A stretch of 64,000 bases of DNA from Litoditis marina. Its lineage: Eukaryota; Nematoda; Chromadorea; Rhabditida; Rhabditidae. The stretch covers positions 25,465,413 to 25,529,412 of the forward strand of contig OZ038434.1 in assembly GCA_964036275.1 (NCBI GenBank). The letters run 5' to 3'. The notes under the pieces were generated by a model. That model had not been told where the DNA came from, made no database searches, and was given only the letters and a program-made list of their open reading frames with translations. The position numbers and the translations under genes were made by a program. Of the stretch, positions 10,901 to 22,249 are shown in pieces; position 1 is the stretch's first letter; the number at the start of each line of letters is the position of its first letter.

Positions 10901-12889
10901 TCATTGTGATTTTCTGCGGCGTAGATATCTTGCATACATGTTATCCACTTCGAATGTAGACATCTTCATGATTCTTTCTGAAATATAGAAGTAAACTGAA
11001 TAGTCACGTAAAGTTAGCATTCTAATGAGCAATCGTGCACTTTGTCATTGCACGTTTCTGAGTTCTGCTGTGTTTAACAAGTTCAACGTAACTGTGCGAT
11101 CGACTAACAGTATAGTCAAATTCAAACCATCGAGTTGCTTTTGTTGAAAACCTTTCAGTACCCACAGAGTTTGCTCTTTCAAATAAAAGCATATAGTTTT
11201 TGCCAACACAAAAGTTGGAGGATGTGATGTATCTCACTTTTTGCTGTGTTTGCACACATGTCTCCGATTCCAAAACTTGCCCGTTATGACCACTAATAGC
11301 GCAGTGGTTAACGCTCTGCTGCCAATTTTTTGCTCACAGGTTCGATTCAGCGAGAGACAGAAATGCATGAAAGTTGGCACTCACTATATACTGTGTATAA
11401 TCTCTAATCCCGCTGTGTTTGTACTTTGATCGCGTAGCTTTCCAGTTGACATCAAAAGATATACGGGGTGCCAAATTTATATATTTCTTCTCTATCCGGA
11501 ATCAAACCTTCGAGCAAAAGTGTAACAGAAACTTTCGCAAAATGAGCAGTGTTTTCCTAGAAGACCATTTTCCTTTAACTCGAGGCGCTTTTCTGATGCC
11601 AACAACACCTTCACTCAACACCCAGTGTTGTATTCTGAGTAAGTAACGATTAGGCTTGAACACATTGAGCGGCTGTCTCCTATTGAAAACTAAAAGAATT
11701 GAATCTTATCAAATTTGCATAACCACAGTTGATCGAACAAATTATCCATAATGAAACTGTGAACTTTTTGGTGATGTTCTAATTTAAGTTGTAAGCTTAA
11801 AGAAGGACGGTAATGGGGACCAATCTCGTGTCAACGGTCCTTTCAACTGCAATTGGAAAATGTATGGCAGTTTATTGGACTGAACCTTTGCGATTGGACC
11901 AGAAAGTCGTTCTTCCTTAAAGTGTTTAAGTTCAATCGTCGCCCACTTCTGTTCTCAGAACTCACCACCAAACTGCTGATGTTTTTCGTCGCGCTGCTTC
12001 TCGGTCAGTTTCCCCTTCTTCACGTCTTCCGACAATTTCAAATTGTTTTGAGTTATGATTAGGAATCTCTTCACTTCGTTTTTCTCTTCTTCCGAGCGAT
12101 GTTTCCAGTTTTCCGGGATGTATCCCATCAGAATGACTTGCTCGAACGTTGCCGGAGGCTCCCATTTACCGTCTCTGAAGTTTTTTTTTTAATTTTTACC
12201 GTCTATGAAATAATTATAAAAAGTTTGCTGTCTCCTAAATTTTATGAAAACTTCTCCCCCGTCATCCCATCCCTAACGTCTCTGAGATTTTATGGAATTT
12301 TTTATATGAAATTCTTGCTGGCGCCTAATATATACGCAGATGAGCTGGCCGCTCGCCAAACCCCTTGACCGTAAAGTTTTAACTTTATTAAGAGTTCTAT
12401 TGAATGAAAGCAGAGAAAGATATATGGCTTTGCGAAAACGTTTTTGTTGAGCAAATACGTTTGCTTTGCTTTTCATTGAACACTTTTCTATTGAAAATTA
12501 TTTTTTGATAACTGAAACAAAAATGGAACAAACGGTTAGTGGAAAACGTTAGCTATTCGGCTGTTTTGGTTTGATAAATTTTGCCGGGTGCCAGCCCGTT
12601 TGTTGACGGAAAACGTTAGCTATTCGGCTGTTTTGGTTTGATAAATTTTGCCGGGTGCCAGCCCGTTTGTTGACGGCGGCGGGCACGTTGGTAAAAACGG
12701 GAGCTATCCGTCTGGCACCGCGCAGCAATGGGGCGCGCGCCAGGCGAGATTCTTTCTCAGAAGCTGTCTAGAATGGTTTAACAAAACTTGAAATCCTAAA
12801 ACTTACACCATGCCAGGCGGGGCCACTTCAAACGAGTTTGACTCCAGGACACTCCCGAAGACAACTAGTAGAAAAACAGGATTAATCAT
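10901..12889 (-). CDS. Secreted small-protein family member C
   Basis: Three exons, 12889-12807, 12174-11966 and 10977-10901, give 122 residues. Exon 1 encodes the signal peptide (MINPVFLLVVFGSVL) and ends with a GTAAGT donor in phase 2. Exon 2 carries the core GYIPENWKHRSEEEKNEV and KKGKLTEKQRDEKHQQF. Exon 3 gives the tail EVDNMYARYLRRRKSQ. Intron phases 2 and 1 match paralogues E-H. The exon 2 acceptor is preceded by a poly-A run on the sense strand, unusual for nematodes, and ACCGTCT is repeated around it, suggesting recent rearrangement. Function unknown; secretion is inferred. Confidence 0.85.
10984..11114. mobile_element. TIR element, family T1 (copy 5)
   Basis: TATAGAAGTAAACTGAATAG at the left and GACTAACAGTATAG at the right. 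Located in intron 2 of gene C, about five bases from the acceptor of exon 3. Confidence 0.75.
11227..11393 (+). repeat. tRNA-like short element, family T3 (copy 1)
   Basis: Contains CTAATAGCGCAGTGGTTAAC (A-box-like) and AGGTTCGATTC (B-box-like), preceded by GTATCTCACTTTTTGCTGTG and ending GGCACTCACTATATA. It resembles a tRNA-derived SINE in internal structure. Lies in intron 2 of gene C. Confidence 0.7.
11797..11921. mobile_element. Foldback element, family T4 (copy 1)
   Basis: Almost fully self-complementary: AAAGAAGGACGGTAATGGGG at the left and its degenerate complement (CAGAAAGTCGTTCTTCCTT) at the right, with CAGTCC/GGACTG blocks internally. In intron 2 of gene C. Confidence 0.75.
12541..12674. 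repeat. Perfect tandem duplication of a 67-base unit
   Basis: Two identical copies, 12541-12607 and 12608-12674, starting GGAAAACGTTAGCTATTCGG. They lie in intron 1 of gene C. The absence of differences implies a recent event. Confidence 0.9.
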
Positions 12890-13261
12890 GGTCTGTAAGA
12901 AAGAAACAGTCATTAATTGAACAAAACTGGATTGAATGAACTGGTAAACTAGTAAGAAGTTATGAAATATATGAACTACGAAAACTGATTACTTTCCATG
13001 AAACTTAATATATGATTAAGCTCAGAGTTATACCGTTTTGGCTACTGCACCTGTATGTATTGTTGCTCTGTATAACATAACTTTGGAAGAACGATACTTG
13101 AAGGTACACGCTCTTTGACTCAATTGTTTTAGTTTTTCAACTTTCTGTTTGAAAATATTCTTTCTCTATTCTCTGTTCATCAATAAAGTTCAAATTTCGG
13201 CAAGATTTATTGTAAAAGTTAAAATGAAATGAGAATGTTTATTTCAAATATGAAACCAGTT

Positions 13262-13290
13262 GATCTACATTCTCCCAGTAAAGATCAATT
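13262..13290 (-). promoter_or_regulatory. Weak family promoter element, gene C
   Basis: Minus-strand TACTGGGAGAATGTAGATCA matches the 3' half of the shared element; the CCCACTCGGG half and a clear TATATAA box are missing. About 370 bases upstream of the gene C start. Confidence 0.45.
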
Positions 13291-14279
13291 TTATCTACTA
13301 TGCCCACGCAGGGGCGACTATACCCAAGCAAGACATGACGTCATAACGTGACTCAAACTCAACCGATCCTCTTCAAATTTGGAACACAGTTTGGGAATAA
13401 GCTATCAAACGGTCCGATTCGATGACAACTCATGTTTCGTATGTTTTAGCCTGTTTGAGCATGAACTAAAAACTGAATGCGCGCATTTTTCGAACCAAAG
13501 ACAAATCACACACGGCGCTGCGCGCGATATGAACATGGAAAATGAAAGAAAGAAAGTGTGCTGTCAAAATGCGTTGACTGTCCTTCCCTTTTCTTTTTTC
13601 ATACCCTCCAGAATCGATGCGACGGTGATTTGTATTCGAATAATTACAATATTTTCCCACAAAAGACGCGAATAAACCAGATGTCTACAGTTTCGTACAG
13701 TGGCAATTGTGAAATTGAAAAACTCATGACTTCCTACTCTTTGTATATCACGTGTAAATGTTCGTATTCTTTCTGACTTGTATCGAAACCAAACCACAAC
13801 TTTCTGAGTACTAGATTCCATAACACAAAATGAGATTTATTGTTGATTTCAAATGATAACAGGTTATGGTGTATCATGGTGATTTCAGGCTGCAAGCGGT
13901 CATTTCGTGACACTAGTAATGTGAAATTGTACAATACCGTTTTGCGGTTAGAGCACGGAAATAGTGTGCTAGCGAGGAGGGTACAGAGCACACAATTTTT
14001 TTGAGTTACAACGTGAGGGCCAAGTAAACTCTAATTGGAGTACGGTAGCGTCATTTGAAAGTGCACAAATTTGTTTGAAGATTTAGCCACTTTTTTGATA
14101 CATACGGAAATCGTTTATTCTAAGCTAATTTCAAATTTCGGCATCGAGAAAAAGTGTACTTTCAAAATGAAATAAAACGACAAAACACCGATGAAACAGT
14201 TTATCGTACTACATTTTGGTATTCACAGAATAAAATGACGTCATCAAGAGAAAAGTGACATCATCAAATGTGACGTCAT
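13291..14279. other. Intergenic, no gene supported
   Basis: Several overlapping open frames of 64-98 codons on both strands mask one another and have no splice context or recognisable motif. It contains the second copy (13949-13997) of the block at 5374-5415. Confidence 0.45.
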
Positions 14280-16810
14280 CTATATTGCCTTCGCCGTTTT
14301 GGCTTCTTCCGTCGTTGCTTCGACTTCAGAAATCTCGAGGGCAGTCGTGGACCTGCAAACATAAGGTTGTTGGATTCAGATTCATGGAGGTTCAGTTTTG
14401 GACGATTGAACACGTCATTTCCTCAACTGAAATTGAGATTTCTGACGATAGTAGAATAGACCGTAGCTTTGAAATTTCGGTAAAACTTAAATTTCTTTAT
14501 CAAGAGCAGAACTAGGTGAACTGGCGCCGTAGCAATCTCTCCAGTCTCATGAGAAGTTGATATGAGTTTCTCATGAGATAACCCCTGAGCTACTCGTGAA
14601 CGTGCAATGTTGTAGCATAGCAATCAATAGAATCTCATGAGAAGCTGATGCGAACAGCTCATGAGATACCTCAGGAGATTTTTGGGTGATTGCCACGCCG
14701 CCTGCGGTTTCCAAGATGAAGTTCTCGTATTCCCAGTTTGAAGTCACCTCCCAATGCTAGTTATCAGGTGCAACAACAAAAGAAGAGGTGAGCCAAAGTA
14801 CCATGTTGTTATCAAGATAAAGTTCACATTTCCACAGTATTGGCCAGATTACAACTCCTATTTGCGAATGGAAAGAAATAGGGGGTAGGGGTATAGTAAA
14901 ACCTTTCCGAAAATCTCCAGAGTTTGTTCATACTTAGTTTTCTGAGACTGAAGTTCGGACTGAAAAAAACTTGAAAGGGAAGGGGTCGAAACTACAAACT
15001 TGTGATCAAAATCGAAACTGACTCCTCTGGTTCGACGTCGAGTATGCGAGCGACGGCGTCCAAATCAGTCTGCGCCGCGCCAGCTACAGTACCCGAAGTG
15101 GGCGTATTGAATGGGGCGCGGGTGCTGGAAATATGAAAAAGTTTAGTTGTAGTTGGATTTCTAACTTTTGCAGACTAGAAACATAGAAGGGTTGAGCTTT
15201 CGTTTATTCTGGACACTAAAAATACAAAATGGTTTAGTTTTAATTTGATCTAAAAATACAACAGTTTTCTAAATACGACTGAAGAGTGGAATATAGGTTT
15301 TAGTTTGGTTTTTATTCACGCCATAATTCAAAGATTTCGAACTGAATGCAATGAGACCAAAATTAAACAACACCGCGATTACGTAAAGTTAGTGGAAATT
15401 ATTAGTAAGGTAAAAAAGTTTTCACAGCACAGCGGATTCAAACATCAGTTACGACAAAGATAGGAAAATGTACCACTGAAAACTGAAAATATGAAATCTC
15501 GCATCATACCCGTTGAGGAATCGGGACACAATTGAATCCTTGGGAAGTTCAGACTTCGAGGGGGCATCTTCCCTGAAAGCATACACTAGAAGTAAATTGA
15601 ATAGTCACCATTCTTAGGAGGTATCATGCTGAATTTTTCCGGCACGTTGAACTCTGCGTTAAACTTTGTCTACGTGGAACATTTCGACAACTCTCTTTAC
15701 CGTGTTTTGTCCGGACAAAATTGCCACATTTAAAAAGCATCACGACGGAAATTTACAAACTGAGTTCAACAATGCCAAACTAAGCGAATAAGTGATGTTC
15801 AGCTGCGGTCATCAGGAAACAATCATCTGAAACGTTTAAAGCCTTCTGTAAGAAAGGAGGACGACCATGCCAATACAGTGCGTGCCATACTTTTAAAACA
15901 TCCGCCTCAAGTGAGACTCGAACCAGGCCCAAAAGTCTGAGAGTCGCGGACGCTAACCACTAAACCAACTGAGATCACAGCAAATTTGTTGACTTATCCT
16001 ATATATGAGTTCTTACACAGCACAGAGTAGGATATACAGTATACCACCATCTTCCTTTCAGCCACGACTACAACATTTATATTATTATTTTTCAACTATA
16101 ACTTCATATTATTATTATTCAACTATATTTTCATATTATCATTATTATTCAACTGTAACTTTATATTATTATTATTCAACTATATAAATCTGACCTGTTC
16201 ATGGCGATAAGTTTCTTCAAATCATTTTCCACTTCCTCGAACGGAGAATTCGTGTTCGCAAATTGATTGAAAATGTCGTCCGCGGTCAAATTTCTGGAAA
16301 AAGGATACTAGTTGTATAGTCGTCGCCAACGGAAACGCGGAAGGGTACTGTATATCTCACTTTCCGCTGTGGGCGAAGACGTCTTCGATTCCAAAGCTTA
16401 CCCGTCATGTGTTCTAATAGCGCATTAGTTAGCGCTCTGCTACCAATCTTTTGCTCGCAGGGTCGATTTCGGCGAAAGACAGAATTTTATATAATTTGGC
16501 ACTCACTATAGTTTGATCTACAAACAGAGCGTTTGATCTACAAACAGAGCACAATGTTCTGTATTTAGTCCAAAACGCGACGAAACAAATTTCTGAACAA
16601 CAAACACAGCTGAACGGAACACAACCGATTCTGTCGGTTCTTTGAGAAGAAAGCAGAATAGAAAAAAGGAACAACTTCCAGATTTTTTGAAAGAGTCAAC
16701 TATTCTGCGGTTTTCTACTTTCACTGTCACACATTGATGTCAGGAAGAGTTTTCAGGCAAGCAACCCAAAAATGGAAGAAATAAAAAAAAGAAACTTACT
16801 GAAGATCCAT
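14280..16810 (-). CDS. Small acidic protein of unknown function
   Basis: Five exons join with phase 2 at every junction: 16810-16800 (only ATGGATCTTCA), 16293-16195, 15572-15510, 15124-15023 and 14352-14280, giving 115 residues. Recognisable pieces are LTADDIFNQFANTNSPFEEV, DSIVSRFLNGTRAPF, TDLDAVARILDVEPEES and ATTEEAKTAKAI. There is no signal peptide, so it is unlike the secreted family around it. The first exon is just 11 bases, so the start is the least certain part. If exon 4 is read through, a stop follows after about ten more residues, a possible alternative end. The family is not recognised. It lies on the same strand as C, E and F. Confidence 0.7.
14522..14705. mobile_element. Foldback element, family T5 (copy 1)
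   Basis: Ends GGCGCCGTAGCAATCTC and GATTGCCACGCCGCC. The internal arms are rich in CTCATGAGA palindromes. Matches 27409-27575 and is related to 57297-57742. Lies in intron 4 of the small acidic protein gene. Confidence 0.7.
15895..15982 (-). repeat. tRNA-like sequence (minus strand)
   Basis: Minus strand: TTTAGTGGTTAGCGTCC (A-box-like) and GGTTCGAGTCTCACTTGAGG (B-box-like). Related to the interrupted copy at 31.7-31.9 kb. The acceptor stem pairs only in part, so this looks like a tRNA-derived repeat or pseudogene, not a working tRNA gene. Confidence 0.5.
16060..16190. repeat. Degenerate TTCAACTAT..TATTATTATT minisatellite
   Basis: About four imperfect units of TTCAACTATA plus TTATTATTATT, directly downstream of exon 2 of the small acidic protein gene. 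Confidence 0.7.
16315..16510 (+). repeat. tRNA-like short element, family T3 (copy 2)
   Basis: Full-length: TATAGTCGTCGCCAACGG at the start, GCGCATTAGTTAGCGC and GGGTCGATTTCGGC internally, CACTCACTATA at the end. Ends are short inverted repeats TATAGT/ACTATA. In intron 1 of the small acidic protein gene. Confidence 0.75.
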
Positions 16811-16924
16811 TAGCTAAAGTAGACCGTATTCTAAGCGGACTGAATAGAAAGTGAACAGAATTGGAGCAGATTCATTTCAGGAAAATCGGGAAACAGGTCT
16901 AGCCTACGTCTTTCACGTTAACCG

Positions 16925-17315
16925 GTTGGGAAACTCGTTCCCACTCGGAACGATAAGCGCCAATTTTCTGCAATTGGCCAGCTACAAAAACGAGAGAGCA
17001 TGCAGGTCAATGACGCGCAGACAGGCTAAGACAGTCTGCGTCTCTCTGACCTGCACACTCTCTCGCTCAGCCAATAAGAAAGTGGCTGGCCAATTGGCTG
17101 GGAATTGTCTGAGCAGTGAAACGATGAGTTTGGGATCGTGCCAAAAAGAATTTCTCTTTCTCTCTGACAATTTCCAGCCAATTGGCCAGCCACTTTTTTA
17201 TTGGCTGAACGAGAAAGTGTGCAGGTCAGAGAGACGCAGACTGTCTTAGCCTATCTGCGCGTCATTGACCTGCATGCTCTCCCGTTTTTGTAGCTGGCCA
17301 ATTGCGGAAAATTGG
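16925..17315. mobile_element. Foldback element, family T2, two nested copies
   Basis: Two inverted copies of the GGCCAGC element back to back, with repeated CAATTTTCTGCAATTGGCCA, AAAGTGGCTGGCCAATTGGC and their complements. The result is a large palindrome of almost 400 bases. Confidence 0.75.
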
Positions 17316-17559
17316 CGCTAATCGTTCTGAGCTCTGACTCAATTGCGACAACTTTTGAAAATAGTTCCGAAGCAAGAGCACGTGAAGGTCAAAAGACGGT
17401 TAACAGTCTTAGACAGTCGGCAACCTCATTGAACTCCATGCTCTCCGTTTTTGTAGCATGAAACTCGTTTTCAATAACATGAGTGAGTCAGTACTCTTCT
17501 CATTTTCCGAATGGGCCCTTGGGATTGTGCCAAATAATGTTCTCAGTTATTTTGACAAA

Positions 17560-17800
17560 TTCCAGCCAATTGGCCAGCCACACTAGTAGCGGCCTGACGA
17601 GACAGTGTGCAGACTGTCTTATACTGTCTGTAACCTCACTCAATCGTAGACAATTGGCGCCAACTTACTCACATTTGCGCTCATAATTAGTCATTAACAA
17701 ACTACAAAAGCGAGAGAGCGTGGAGGTCAAGAGACATCAGACAGTCTAAGACAACCTGCGTCTCTGTGACCTGCTCTCTCTGACAATTGTTATTTTCGAG
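17560..17800. mobile_element. Foldback element, family T2, diverged copy
   Basis: CCAGCCAATTGGCCAGCCAC at the left and AAAGCGAGAGAGCGTGGAGG further right, with partial inner arms. Confidence 0.6.
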
Positions 17801-18103
17801 AGATAGAGTGCGCTTCATTTCAATGTGAACAAGTCGCAACTTTAAATGTTCAACTGGTAAAGAACCGAAATGTGAAACAAAATTTGTGAATCACTCGATT
17901 TATCGCAGGTAGTTGTTTTCCTTGTTTTTTCATATGATATTCTCAATCTGATTATGTGTTGATTCAACATATTATGGATAATGAATCATTATTATTATCA
18001 TTGTTATTATTGTCTTTTCTTATTTTTTTTTCGAAATTCGGACAGCTCAAACAATTTTCTCGATTATTATTTTCTGTTGACCACAACACAATACAGAGCG
18101 TTA

Positions 18104-19500
18104 TCAATGGGATTTTCTGACATCTAGATAAATCGAATATTGAGCATCAACCATCGAATTTTCCTCCAATATGCCTGCAAAAACCGAGTCAAAAATTAAA
18201 AATAATGAACTTTTTGAAACAGTAATTATTTTTTGGATAATTTTAAATTTACTAAAAGGTTCATCCTACTACTTTAGAATAAAACACTTACAATAGAAAC
18301 ATAATATGGGAAATGGGTCCACTAATCGACCAGGGAATAATTCCGACTTGTTTCACATGAAATCGCCGCAAAACACAAACATAGAAGTTCTAAAAGCTCA
18401 GTTCCGAACTAGAAGAGACTCGGGAAACTTGAGAACTCTCTTAAAAGAATTATCTTATTCGACTAGCTACCCTAGAGACGTAAATGGCCCAGTAATTCTC
18501 GTAGTTGGATCTCAGAACAGAACAAAATGTCAAACAAACATTGGTTTGAGTAGAGACAATAGAAACTATAGTGTTTTCTATGTTTTTTTTCCACAAATTC
18601 ACTCAAAAACACGAGAGTCGATCTAGAAGAGCTGTTTTGAACCTCGAAAAACTCGAACGAACTCGGTTTTGGAGTAGATCAAATGCTCACCCAGAAACCT
18701 CTTGACCGTGTGTCTGACTTGTTCGTGAGTCTCTGTTCCCTCTTGCAACGCCTTCTCCTTTATTTTATATAAATAATTGATAACAATTTGCTTTTTCGCG
18801 GCTTGTTTTGTTTCATACGGAACGTCCCAGTATTTCGGAAGAATCCCCTCCTTAATGACGCGATTCAGCTCCATATCTAGTTCGTCGCTCCCGCCTTCTC
18901 TGAAACTTGGTGAATTCTATATGGAATCGGGTTTTTTGGTAACCTAACCGGTTTTTGGTAACCCGTTTTCCCGATCACCTTAGTAGGTAACCGGTTGGTA
19001 ACCTGAAATGAAAGACCGGTTACAAAATGAAAGAAACGAGGTTTTTACTGTCAGTTTCTATGGTAACCGAAGTTCAGTTCTAGATTACTTACCGGTTACC
19101 TGTGAAGTAACCTGAGAAAAGGTAACCAATAATTGGTGAGGTTACCAAAAAACCCGTTTCGTAAAAACCGGAAAACCCGGTCATATTCGTAAGGTGCCAG
19201 GAAGTGTGTGCGTTCTGTTTGGTTTCATCGATTTCATTCTGACAATTTTTAACGTTATTCGGGAAAGTGTTCCCTTATCGTGTTTCTTCCTCTGCCCCGA
19301 CTTGTTCGTACTTTGATCCCGTTGCATTCCGGATCACATTTGTTAGTTATGACCTTGGTCAAAGATCAAAATACGGAAACGTCAAAGATCAAACAACAAC
19401 TATGATTCGGTCACTCCTTATACCTGTTTCGGTCGGCAATCGACTTGGAAGAAACCGAGACACTCGCCGCGACAACTACGAGCAGAATCGGATAGAACAT
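18104..19500 (-). CDS. Secreted small-protein family member E
   Basis: Exons 19500-19424, 18899-18691 and 18174-18104 give 118 residues. Exon 1 encodes a signal peptide (MFYPILLVVVAASVSVSS) ending SIADRN. Exon 2 encodes GSDELDMELNRV and the core GILPKYWDVPYETKQAAKKQ, with a glycine at the phase-1 donor. Exon 3 gives MVDAQYSIYLDVRKSH. Junction phases are 2 and 1. It is the closest paralogue of gene F, with the same exon sizes for exons 1 and 2 (77 and 209 bases) and related flanking sequence. It lacks the CCCACTCGGG promoter element and carries a CCAAT-type block further upstream. Confidence 0.87.
18905..19190. mobile_element. GGTAACC palindromic element, family T6 (copy 1)
   Basis: Built of alternating GGTAACC/GGTTACC words on both arms; about 280 bases; matches 28193-28464 and 52803-53075. 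Lies in intron 1 of gene E, directly beside the exon 2 acceptor. Confidence 0.8.
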
Positions 19501-20164
19501 GGTTCTGAAAAGAAAGAAAATGAAGTTGTTTATCGGAGTTCGATGTTTTTCCTATTGTTTCTAGTAGATAGAAGGAAGAAAGAGATACCTTTTGCAGTAA
19601 TTACAAACATCCCAGATTTTAGATTAAACATATTTATTAGCATGACAATCGTACTGGTTAGGGTTGTTAATCGAGTTCAAATTTTCGAGTAGTCGAGATT
19701 TCGAGTTTTTATGAAATTTCGTGTTTTCCAGTTTTGGTAAATATCGAATTTTCGAGGTTCCAGTTCGACTCGACTCAAAAACTTTCGAGTTTTTCGAGTT
19801 CGACTTTAACAACCCAGAAATATACAATACGAATTATCAAAAAATTGAACTAAACTTTGAAACAACACAAACGGGACACAAGGATCCACCCTGCGTCTCT
19901 CGCTATCTGTACCATTCCGTGACAATTCGGTATTCCATCGGGATGCGAGTGTCGCGAAATAGTGTGGAAAACAAAGAGACACAGATTGGGACAAAGAAGT
20001 CGGGAAGTCTAGCAATCGTACTCTAGGTGGACAGAAATTAACCCCATTTTGTTTGAGGCGGAGAATTTTTGGTTCTAGCACAAGTGTAATCAAAAACGAG
20101 TAGGTTTGCTTGGTGAGAACACAATGTCACGAATATGGGATGCTTATGTCATGTAATGAAAACG

Positions 20165-20385
20165 AGACTTTCCGTTCAGTTCTGGCTGGTTGTCTTGATG
20201 TGGAGAAGAATCCATGTGTTCCATGCTGATTGGTTAGTCCGCAACGTAATCTGTATTCAGCTAAATTTCAGAGTGGAATTGATTCATTCACGATTCAACG
20301 GCAACTTTCCAAATTGTTAGATGTACAGCTCGAGAAAGATAAGGGAAAGAGATAACAATAAAAATAGGTATAGTAATAAGGTCAG
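20165..20385 (-). promoter_or_regulatory. Upstream block shared with gene I (CCAAT type)
   Basis: Contains TCCATGTGTTCCATGCTGAT followed by TGGTTAGTC, GTGGAATTGATTCATTCACG and a GAGAAAGATAAGG stretch, all repeated with high identity at 30640-30800. On the minus strand the first reads CTAACCAATCAGCATGGAAC, with an intact CCAAT. It lies 0.67-0.89 kb before gene E; the copy lies 0.69-0.85 kb before gene I in the same orientation. Confidence 0.55.
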
Positions 20386-20831
20386 TCAATTGCACAGTTA
20401 AGGAAAACATGTTAAACACAGCATAATTCGAAAACCTCTGAGACAATCTACGTCTCTGTGACCTGCACACTCTAGAATTGTCTGAAATTTTTATTTTCGA
20501 AAGATAGAGTGCTTTTCATTTCTATGTGAACAATCCTGCAACTTCAAATGTTGTACCCTGTGGAAATGAACCGAAATGTGAAACACAAGTTGTCAATCAC
20601 TCGTGATTTACCGTCCACGTTTTATCGCATGTAGTTGTTTTTCCTGTTTTTAATATGACATTCTCAATATGATTATGTGTTGATTCAACATATCATGGCT
20701 AATGGATTATTATCGTTGTTATTGTTATTTTTTTTTCTCATTATTTTCTTTCTTCGAAGTTCGGATATCTCAAACAATTTTTTCGATAACTATTTCATTT
20801 TTGTTGACAACGAATGTATAACAGAGCGTTA

Positions 20832-21883
20832 TCAATTGGATATTATGATAAGATATAGCGAATAATAAGCATCGATCATCGCCTTTTCCTCCAAGGATTC
20901 TGAAAAAAATCAGGTCGAAACAAAAAATGAACGTTCTAAAATAGTTTTTATATTGTTCAATAATTTTCAATACGCTGAAAACTTTCATGCCTCACTTGGA
21001 ATAAAAACTCATTATGTGAATTGGGTACACTAATCGACCATAGAATATTTTCGAATTGTTTCACATGAAATCGCCACAAAACACAATTGATTTGGGTGAT
21101 GAGAATCGAACGACATTTACTCCTAAAAACGTGATCTAGAAGAGCTGTTTTGAACCTCGAAAAACTCGAGCGAACTTGAAGTTTCGGAGTAGATCAAATG
21201 TTTACCCTGAAACTGCTTGATCTCGTCATTAAAGCGTTCTTGGGTCAATTCCCCGTTTTGCAATGCCCTCTCCTCTTGTCGATAAAATCTGTCGGAAATT
21301 ATTTGCTTTTTCGCGGCTAGTTTTGTTTCTTCCGGAACGTCCCAGTTTTCCGGAAGAATCCCCTTCATAATGACGCGATTCAGTTCCATATCTCGTTCGT
21401 CGCTCCCGCCTTCCCTGAAATTCCGGTGTGAGTGCCAAATTCATAAATGTCTGTCTCTCGCCGGAATCGAATCTGCGAGCAAAAGATTCGTAGCAGGCCG
21501 CTAACGACTACGCTATTAGAATGCACAACAAGCATGTTTTGGAATCGAAGACCTGTGAGCGTACACAGCGGAAAGTGAGATATACAGTATCCGCCCGCTT
21601 CATTGGCACTTGCCAGAGTTTCCGTTTGCTATACTCAGACAATTCCCAGCCAATTGGTCAGCCACTTTTTCATTGACTGAACGAGAGAGTGTGCATTTCA
21701 GAGAGACGCAGACAGTCTTAGCCTGTCTGCGCGTCATTGGCCTGCAGGCTCTCTCGTTTTTGTAGCTGGTAAATTGCAGAAAATTGGCGCTAATCGTTCT
21801 GAGTACCTGTTCCTGTCGGCAATTGACTTGGAAGAGACGGAGACACTGGCGAAGACAGCTAAGAGAAGAATCGGATTGAACAT
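20832..21883 (-). CDS. Secreted small-protein family member F
   Basis: Exons 21883-21807, 21414-21206 and 20899-20832 give 117 residues. The signal peptide (MFNPILLLAVFASVSVSS) and SIADRN are shared with gene E. The core is GILPENWDVPEETKLAAKKQ, followed by NGELTQERFNDEIKQFQG. The last exon reads MIDAYYSLYLIIISN: the usual basic R-x-R-K-S end has been replaced by hydrophobic residues, through small changes relative to gene E. Phases are 2 and 1. The promoter element and a TATATAA box lie about 310 bases upstream. Confidence 0.87.
21426..21634 (-). repeat. tRNA-like short element, family T3 (copy 3)
   Basis: Reverse orientation: GTCTCTCGCCGGAATCGAAT (B box complement) and CGCTAACGACTACGCTATTA (A box complement). 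Inserted in intron 1 of gene F, next to the exon 2 acceptor, and followed directly by a T2 foldback. Confidence 0.7.
21635..21806. mobile_element. Foldback element, family T2 (copy 3)
   Basis: ACAATTCCCAGCCAATTGGT at the left and TAGCTGGTAAATTGCAGAAA at the right, ending in CGTTCTGAG. It abuts the exon 1 donor of gene F (the GTACTC donor occupies 21806-21801), so the insertion reaches the splice site. Confidence 0.7.
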
Positions 21884-22059
21884 GGCTCTGAAAAGCAAAT
21901 ATTTATATAGTCCGTTTCATTTGTACGATCTCGAAATTTCAAGACTGTTTTAGTAACAGGATAATTGATGTTGGAATGGAAATGTAGATCAAAATCCAAC
22001 GTTTTTATTGAAATTTCTGGTAGACAGCCTTATAGGCGAAAAGTTCTCACGGACAAACA

Positions 22060-22148
22060 ACGCGAGAGAGAGAGATTAGGGATAGAGAGAGAAAGAGAGA
22101 GAGAGAGAAAATGGAGAAGGGGAGAGAGAGAGAGAAAGAGAGAGAGAG
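22060..22148. repeat. GA microsatellite
   Basis: Impure (GA)n just upstream of gene F, between its TATA box and the start codon. Confidence 0.85.
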
Positions 22149-22194
22149 TTATGTAACTGAAAATGAAAGACGCTCTACTTCGAAATCTAGCAGT

Positions 22195-22249
22195 GTTATA
22201 TAACCGCTCGATTTGCATTTTCCCAACAAATGTAAATAGCCGAGTGAGA
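22195..22249 (-). promoter_or_regulatory. Family promoter element with TATA box, gene F
   Basis: Minus strand: CTCACTCGGCTATTTACATT, GGGAAAATGCAAATC, then TTATATAAC. Same order and orientation as in its paralogues. Confidence 0.65.

Noticed and set aside
19267..19692. 141-codon plus-strand open frame
   Set aside because: It lies antisense over exon 1 of gene E, whose signal peptide, phase and paralogues are far better supported.
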